Shown here in pieces: positions 60,766 to 64,000 of a stretch of 64,000 nt of DNA. The position numbers and the translations under genes were made by a program. The notes under the pieces were generated by a model. That model had not been told where the DNA came from, searched no databases, and worked only from the letters and a program-made list of their open reading frames with translations. Source of the stretch: Streptomyces sp. NBC_01429. Lineage in GTDB: Bacteria > Actinomycetota > Actinomycetes > Streptomycetales > Streptomycetaceae. Positions within the stretch are counted from its first letter, which is position 1, and the number at the start of each line of letters is the position of its first letter. The stretch spans positions 992,001-1,056,000 of the forward strand of contig NZ_CP109599.1 in NCBI RefSeq assembly GCF_036231945.1, given 5' to 3'.

Positions 60766-61027
60766 GACGTTGCGCATCTGAGGTCCTGAGACACCGTGCC
60801 GCCCGGCCCGCCGTTCACCGGCCGCCGCGCGGATCGTGTGTGACCTCGGCTGCCCAGGTCCCGTCCAGGCGATCCCGCCGGACAGGATCCAGCCGTCCTC
60901 CCGACCGGGATCTCTCCCGTCCGCCCAGGACTCCCCGGATCGCGGTGTCTCCATCCGTTGCCCCGAACCACCGGGTTCCCGCCGCGCCTTCTCGCCCGGG
61001 AGCCCCCGCCGCGACCGGAGACCTGCC

Positions 61028-62671
61028 ATGGCCCCCTCCCCCACCACCCACATCACCTGCACCGCCCTGTCCTTCGCCTGGCCCGACGGGACCGAGGTGT
61101 TCGACGGCTTCCAACTGGCCGTCGGCCCCGGCAGAACCGGGCTGATCGGCCTCAACGGATGCGGAAAGTCAACCCTGTTGAGGCTGATCGCCAATGATCT
61201 CGCCCCCGCCGAGGGCCGGATCGGCATCACCGGCGAGGTCGGATACCTCCCGCAGACCGTGGTGCTCGACACGGCGCTGCGGGTGGACGACGCCCTCGGC
61301 ATCGCCGCGACCCGTGCCGCGCTGCACGCCATCGAGGCCGGCGACGCGAGCGAGGAGCACTTCACCGCCGTCGGCGACGACTGGGACGTCGAGGAGCGGG
61401 CCGTCGCCACCCTCGACCAGCTCGGTCTGGGCCGTATCGGACTCGACCGGACCATCGGCGAGGTGTCGGGCGGCGAGTGCGTCCTGCTCCGGCTGGCCGC
61501 GCTGCTGCTGGCCCGCCCGGACGTGCTCCTGCTGGACGAGCCGACCAACAACCTCGATCTGCACGCGCGGCGGCGGCTCTACGACGCCGTCGACTCCTGG
61601 TCGGGGGTGCTGGTCGTGGTCAGCCACGACCGCGAACTGCTGGAGCGCGTCGACCAGATCGCCGAGCTGCGGGACGGCGAGGTGCGGTGGTACGGCGGCA
61701 ACTACGACGCGTACGAGGAGGCCCTCGCCCAGGAGCAGGAGGCGGCCGAGCGGATGGTCCGCGTCGCCGAGGCGGACGTGCACCGCCAGAAGCGCGAACT
61801 CGCCGATGCCCAGATCAAGTTGGCCCGGCGCAAGCGGTACGGCCAGAAGATGTGGGACAACAGGCGCGAGCCGAAGATCATCATGAACGCGCGCAAACGG
61901 GCGGCCCAGGAATCCGCCGGCAAGCACCGCGTCATGCACACCGAGAAGCTCAGCCAGGCCAAGGAGCGCCTGGACGAGGCGGTGGAGGCGGTACGGGACG
62001 ACGACGAGGTCAGGATCGACCTGCCGCACACCACGGTCCATCCGGGGCGCGGCGTGCTGACCCTGCGTGACCTGCGGCTGCGCTACGGAGCCGAGGCGCG
62101 CGGCGAGTTCACCGTCCACGGCCCCGAGCGGATCGCCCTGGTGGGGCGCAACGGCGCGGGCAAGACGACGCTCCTGCGCACCGTCGCCGGGGAGCTGGCG
62201 CCGGTCTCCGGCGAGGCGCTGGCCCAGGTGCCGCTGCGCTTCCTGCCGCAGCGCCTCGATGTCCTCGACGACGGGCTGAGCGTGGTGGAGAACGTCGCGC
62301 GGCTCGCCCCGGAGGCGACGAACAACCTGATCAGGGCACAACTGGCCCGCTTCCTCTTCCGGGGCGCGCGGGCCGATCAGCCGGCCGGCACGCTGTCGGG
62401 CGGAGAGCGGTTCCGCGCCTCGCTCGCCGCCCTGCTGCTGGCCGAACCGGCGCCGCGCCTGCTGATGCTGGACGAGCCGACGAACAATCTGGACCTCGCG
62501 AGCGTGCGCCGGCTCACGGCCGCGCTGGAGGCGTACCGGGGCGCGCTGATCGTGGCGAGCCACGATGTGCCGTTCCTGGAGTCGATCGGGATCACCCGCT
62601 GGCTGCTGCTCGACGGTGAACTGCGCGACACCACCCCCGAGGAGGTGCGTGCGGCGGGCGGCACCGCCTGA
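61028..62671 (+). CDS. ABC-F family ATP-binding protein
   Basis: A 547-residue protein with twin cassettes: Walker A GLNGCGKST near 40 and GRNGAGKTT near 376; signatures VSGGE and LSGGE; Walker B LLLDEPTNNLD and LMLDEPTNNLD. The linker is long and basic (AEADVHRQKRELADAQIKLARRKRYGQKMWDNRREPKI near 250-285), as in ribosome-acting antibiotic-resistance or translation-factor ABC-F proteins. The ATG at 61028 has CGGAG seven bases upstream. The long leader with a mini-ORF suggests translation-sensing control. Together with the gene at 31466 this is the second ABC-F protein in the window. Confidence 0.92.
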   Translation: MAPSPTTHITCTALSFAWPDGTEVFDGFQLAVGPGRTGLIGLNGCGKSTLLRLIANDLAPAEGRIGITGEVGYLPQTVVLDTALRVDDALGIAATRAALHAIEAGDASEEHFTAVGDDWDVEERAVATLDQLGLGRIGLDRTIGEVSGGECVLLRLAALLLARPDVLLLDEPTNNLDLHARRRLYDAVDSWSGVLVVVSHDRELLERVDQIAELRDGEVRWYGGNYDAYEEALAQEQEAAERMVRVAEADVHRQKRELADAQIKLARRKRYGQKMWDNRREPKIIMNARKRAAQESAGKHRVMHTEKLSQAKERLDEAVEAVRDDDEVRIDLPHTTVHPGRGVLTLRDLRLRYGAEARGEFTVHGPERIALVGRNGAGKTTLLRTVAGELAPVSGEALAQVPLRFLPQRLDVLDDGLSVVENVARLAPEATNNLIRAQLARFLFRGARADQPAGTLSGGERFRASLAALLLAEPAPRLLMLDEPTNNLDLASVRRLTAALEAYRGALIVASHDVPFLESIGITRWLLLDGELRDTTPEEVRAAGGTA

Positions 62672-62822
62672 GCGCTCCGTACGGCCGGACGGCCCCGGGT
62701 CCGGACGGCCCCGGCCACCCCGGGCACGTACGGCCCGGCCACCCCGGTCCGGGCGGCCGGCGCCCCGGGGCGATGATGGGCGGGTACCGACCCACCGCCC
62801 TCATCACCCCGGAGGTTCGCCC
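62672..62822. terminator. Repeat-rich intergenic region with probable terminator hairpins
   Basis: Between the ABC-F and DDAH genes lie overlapping GC-rich repeats: GTCCGGACGGCCCCGG and two CCGGCCACCCCGG copies (about 62711 and 62742), able to fold into several stems. They probably end transcription of the ABC-F gene. The GGAGG ribosome-binding site of the next gene is at 62811-62815. Confidence 0.45.
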
Positions 62823-63602
62823 GTGACCAGCAGGAAAGCCCTGATCCGCCGCCCGAGCCCGCGCCTCGCCGAGGGGCTGGTGACCCATATCGAGCGGTCC
62901 GCCGCCGTCGATGCCGGGCTCGCGCTGCGCCAGTGGGAGGAGTACGCCCGCACCCTGCGCGAGCACGGCTGGGAGACCGTCGAGGTGGCGCCGGTGGACG
63001 ACTGCCCGGACGGGGTGTTCGTCGAGGACACGGTGGTGATGTTCCGGAACGTCGCCCTGATCTCCCGGCCCGGCGCCCTCACGCGCCGTCCGGAGACGGC
63101 GGCGGTGGAGGAGGAACTCGGCGCGCTCGGCTGCTCGGTGAACCGGGTGCGGGAGCCGGGCACGCTCGACGGCGGCGATGTGCTCAAGGTCGGCGACACG
63201 GTCTACGTGGGCCGGGGCGGCCGGACGAACGCGGCAGGCGTGGCACAGTTGCGCGCGGCCTTCGAACCGCTCGGGGCGCGGGTGGTGGCCGTACCCGTGA
63301 GCAAGGTGCTGCATCTGAAGTCGGCGGTGACGGCGCTGCCGGACTCGACGGTCATCGGGTACGGGCCGCTGGTGGACGCCGCGTCCGTCTTCCCGCGCTT
63401 CCTGCCCGTACCGGAGGAGTCCGGCGGCCACGTGGTGCTGCTGGGCGGCGGGAAACTGCTCATCGCGGCGAGCGCGCCCCGGACCGCCGCGCTGCTGACG
63501 GATCTGGGTTACACCCCGGTGCCGGTCGACATCAGCGAGTTCGAGAAGCTCGAAGGGTGCGTGACCTGCCTCTCGGTACGCTTGCGCGACCTGTACGCAT
63601 AA
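62823..63602 (+). CDS. ddaH: N(G),N(G)-dimethylarginine dimethylaminohydrolase
   Basis: A 259-residue guanidino-modifying enzyme that hydrolyses methylated arginine to citrulline and methylamines. The catalytic His164 (VLHLKSAVTAL) and Cys249 (EGCVTCLSV) are in place, the acidic substrate loop is DDCPDGVFVEDTVV (59-72), and TLDGGDVLKVG is conserved. Numbering and length match the bacterial enzyme closely. The GTG at 62823 has GGAGG 7 bases upstream, so the longer frame from 62565 is rejected. Confidence 0.93.
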   Translation: MTSRKALIRRPSPRLAEGLVTHIERSAAVDAGLALRQWEEYARTLREHGWETVEVAPVDDCPDGVFVEDTVVMFRNVALISRPGALTRRPETAAVEEELGALGCSVNRVREPGTLDGGDVLKVGDTVYVGRGGRTNAAGVAQLRAAFEPLGARVVAVPVSKVLHLKSAVTALPDSTVIGYGPLVDAASVFPRFLPVPEESGGHVVLLGGGKLLIAASAPRTAALLTDLGYTPVPVDISEFEKLEGCVTCLSVRLRDLYA

Positions 63603-63633
63603 CGGAGCGTAAGGGCTTCTTCGGCCACGGGGC

Positions 63634-63693
63634 TTGGCTCCGGCTTATCGCGGCCTTAACCTACGGTGTCGTAACCTACGAACCCGTAGGTAC
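63634..63693 (+). promoter_or_regulatory. Desaturase promoter with tandem inverted repeats (candidate TetR-type operators)
   Basis: A -35 TTGGCT (63634-63639) and -10 TAACCT (63657-63662) are 17 bases apart. Overlapping and following the -10 are TACG-GTGT-CGTA (63662-63673) and ACCTACG-AACC-CGTAGGT (63674-63691), two inverted repeats with related half-sites (TACG/CGTA core) and 4-base spacers, centres 14 bp apart. TAACCTACG also occurs twice as a direct repeat (63657 and 63672). A lipid-responsive repressor is the natural expectation. Confidence 0.6.
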
Positions 63694-63716
63694 ATCTCCG
63701 TCCCCCTGGAGCACCC

Positions 63717-64000
63717 GTGTCGATCACCTCTCCCCACCTCGGCAGTTCGGACGCGTGGACAGACGCCCGACTGCTGTTCGCCCTGGAAGAGGTGGTGGAA
63801 AAGGAACTCAACCGCCACCTCAAGGTCGCCAAGGACTGGATGCCGCACGAGTACGTGCCCTGGTCGGACGGCCGTAACTTCCCCGGCTTCTTCGAGGACG
63901 GCGAGGCCTGGCAGGCGGACCAGTCCAAGGTCACCGAGGTCGGCAAGATCGCGCTCGTGGTCAACCTGCTCACCGAGGACAACCTCCCCAGCTACCACCA
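63717..64000 (+). CDS. Acyl-ACP desaturase, 5' part (truncated by window end)
   Basis: The first 94 residues run off the right edge. MSITSPHLGSSDAWTDARLLFALEEVVEKELNRH opens like actinobacterial soluble di-iron stearoyl-ACP desaturases (DesA type), and VPWSDGRNFPGFFEDG and VVNLLTEDNLPSYH match the region that leads into the first iron-binding helix. It introduces a double bond into ACP-bound fatty acids, adjusting membrane fluidity. The GTG at 63717 has CTGGAG upstream. The tandem operators before it suggest regulation by fatty-acid status. Confidence 0.88.
   Translation, partial: MSITSPHLGSSDAWTDARLLFALEEVVEKELNRHLKVAKDWMPHEYVPWSDGRNFPGFFEDGEAWQADQSKVTEVGKIALVVNLLTEDNLPSYH

Larger units (their letters stand above)
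60612..61027. other. 416-base leader region of the ABC-F gene
   Basis: It contains a strong promoter (60704-60733), a leaderless 8-codon ORF (60739-60765) and GC-rich complementary segments. GACCTC at 60842-60847 can pair with GAGGTC at 60780-60785, or GACCT (60842-60846) can pair with AGGTC at 60856-60860, so two exclusive stems are possible. No T-rich intrinsic terminator is visible. A long structured leader fits attenuation control of an ABC-F gene. Confidence 0.55.

Noticed and set aside
1..64000. Insertion sequences, prophage, CRISPR arrays, tRNA or rRNA genes
   Set aside because: I looked for transposase or integrase motifs, regularly spaced repeats and tRNA-like CCA/cloverleaf ends and saw none; a dedicated tRNA scan would be needed to exclude one fully.

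Overview
The window is high-G+C actinobacterial DNA, almost certainly Streptomyces. Signs are the heavily GC-biased codon use, an SsgA-family sporulation protein, a complete hopanoid locus, CebR-type operators, many GTG/TTG starts and several leaderless promoters. From memory, the gene order resembles the SCO6720-SCO6771 segment of S. coelicolor read in reverse, with a beta-glucan island and a quinate/shikimate island inserted; this was not checked against any database.

Layout. 1-2333: a tyrosine-phosphatase-like protein, then a XRE-cupin regulator with a small membrane protein. 2409-14232: a hopanoid operon on the minus strand (hpnC, hpnD, a 47-codon ORF, hpnE, polyprenyl synthase, shc, hpnG, hpnH, dxs, an hpnO-like aminotransferase), nearly every junction overlapping or tight. 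14492-21728: a minus-strand surface-polymer or lipid cluster (two CDP-alcohol phosphotransferases, a nucleotidyltransferase, a glycerol-1-phosphate dehydrogenase, a family 2 glycosyltransferase and a TagGH-type ABC exporter) ending in a strong terminator. 21998-33103: galE, a CDF metal exporter, idi, an anti-sigma-like ATPase, an enoyl-CoA hydratase, two DJ-1/PfpI proteins, an SCO6745-like protein, Tex and an ABC-F protein. 33296-37777: a D-amino-acid-oxidase-like enzyme and two secreted peptidases.

37988-46558 is a beta-glucan utilisation locus: a CebR-like LacI repressor, a secreted GH81 endo-beta-1,3-glucanase, a sugar ABC importer (binding protein plus two permeases) and a GH1 beta-glucosidase. 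Three near-identical GAGAGCGCTC-type operators sit at its three promoters. 46602-54007 has two MHS-family transporters in divergent orientation and a quinate/shikimate-to-protocatechuate pathway (3-dehydroquinate dehydratase, quinate/shikimate dehydrogenase, 3-dehydroshikimate dehydratase) with a TetR regulator. 54051-58725 is a fatty-acid-degradation operon (FadB-like, thiolase, alpha-methylacyl-CoA racemase). 58870-64000 holds endonuclease V, a YciI protein, an SsgD-like protein, a second ABC-F protein with a possible leader-peptide attenuator, a dimethylarginine dimethylaminohydrolase and the 5' part of an acyl-ACP desaturase.

Most notable: the G1P dehydrogenase/CDP-alcohol transferase/TagGH cluster, including one transferase lacking the usual fourth catalytic Asp and one gene that appears to start at CTG; the leaderless MSCCRRSE mini-ORF with alternative stems upstream of the ABC-F gene; the three-operator beta-1,3-glucan regulon; and a hopanoid operon without ispG but with two small coupled ORFs. 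No tRNA, rRNA, insertion sequence, prophage or CRISPR array was recognised.
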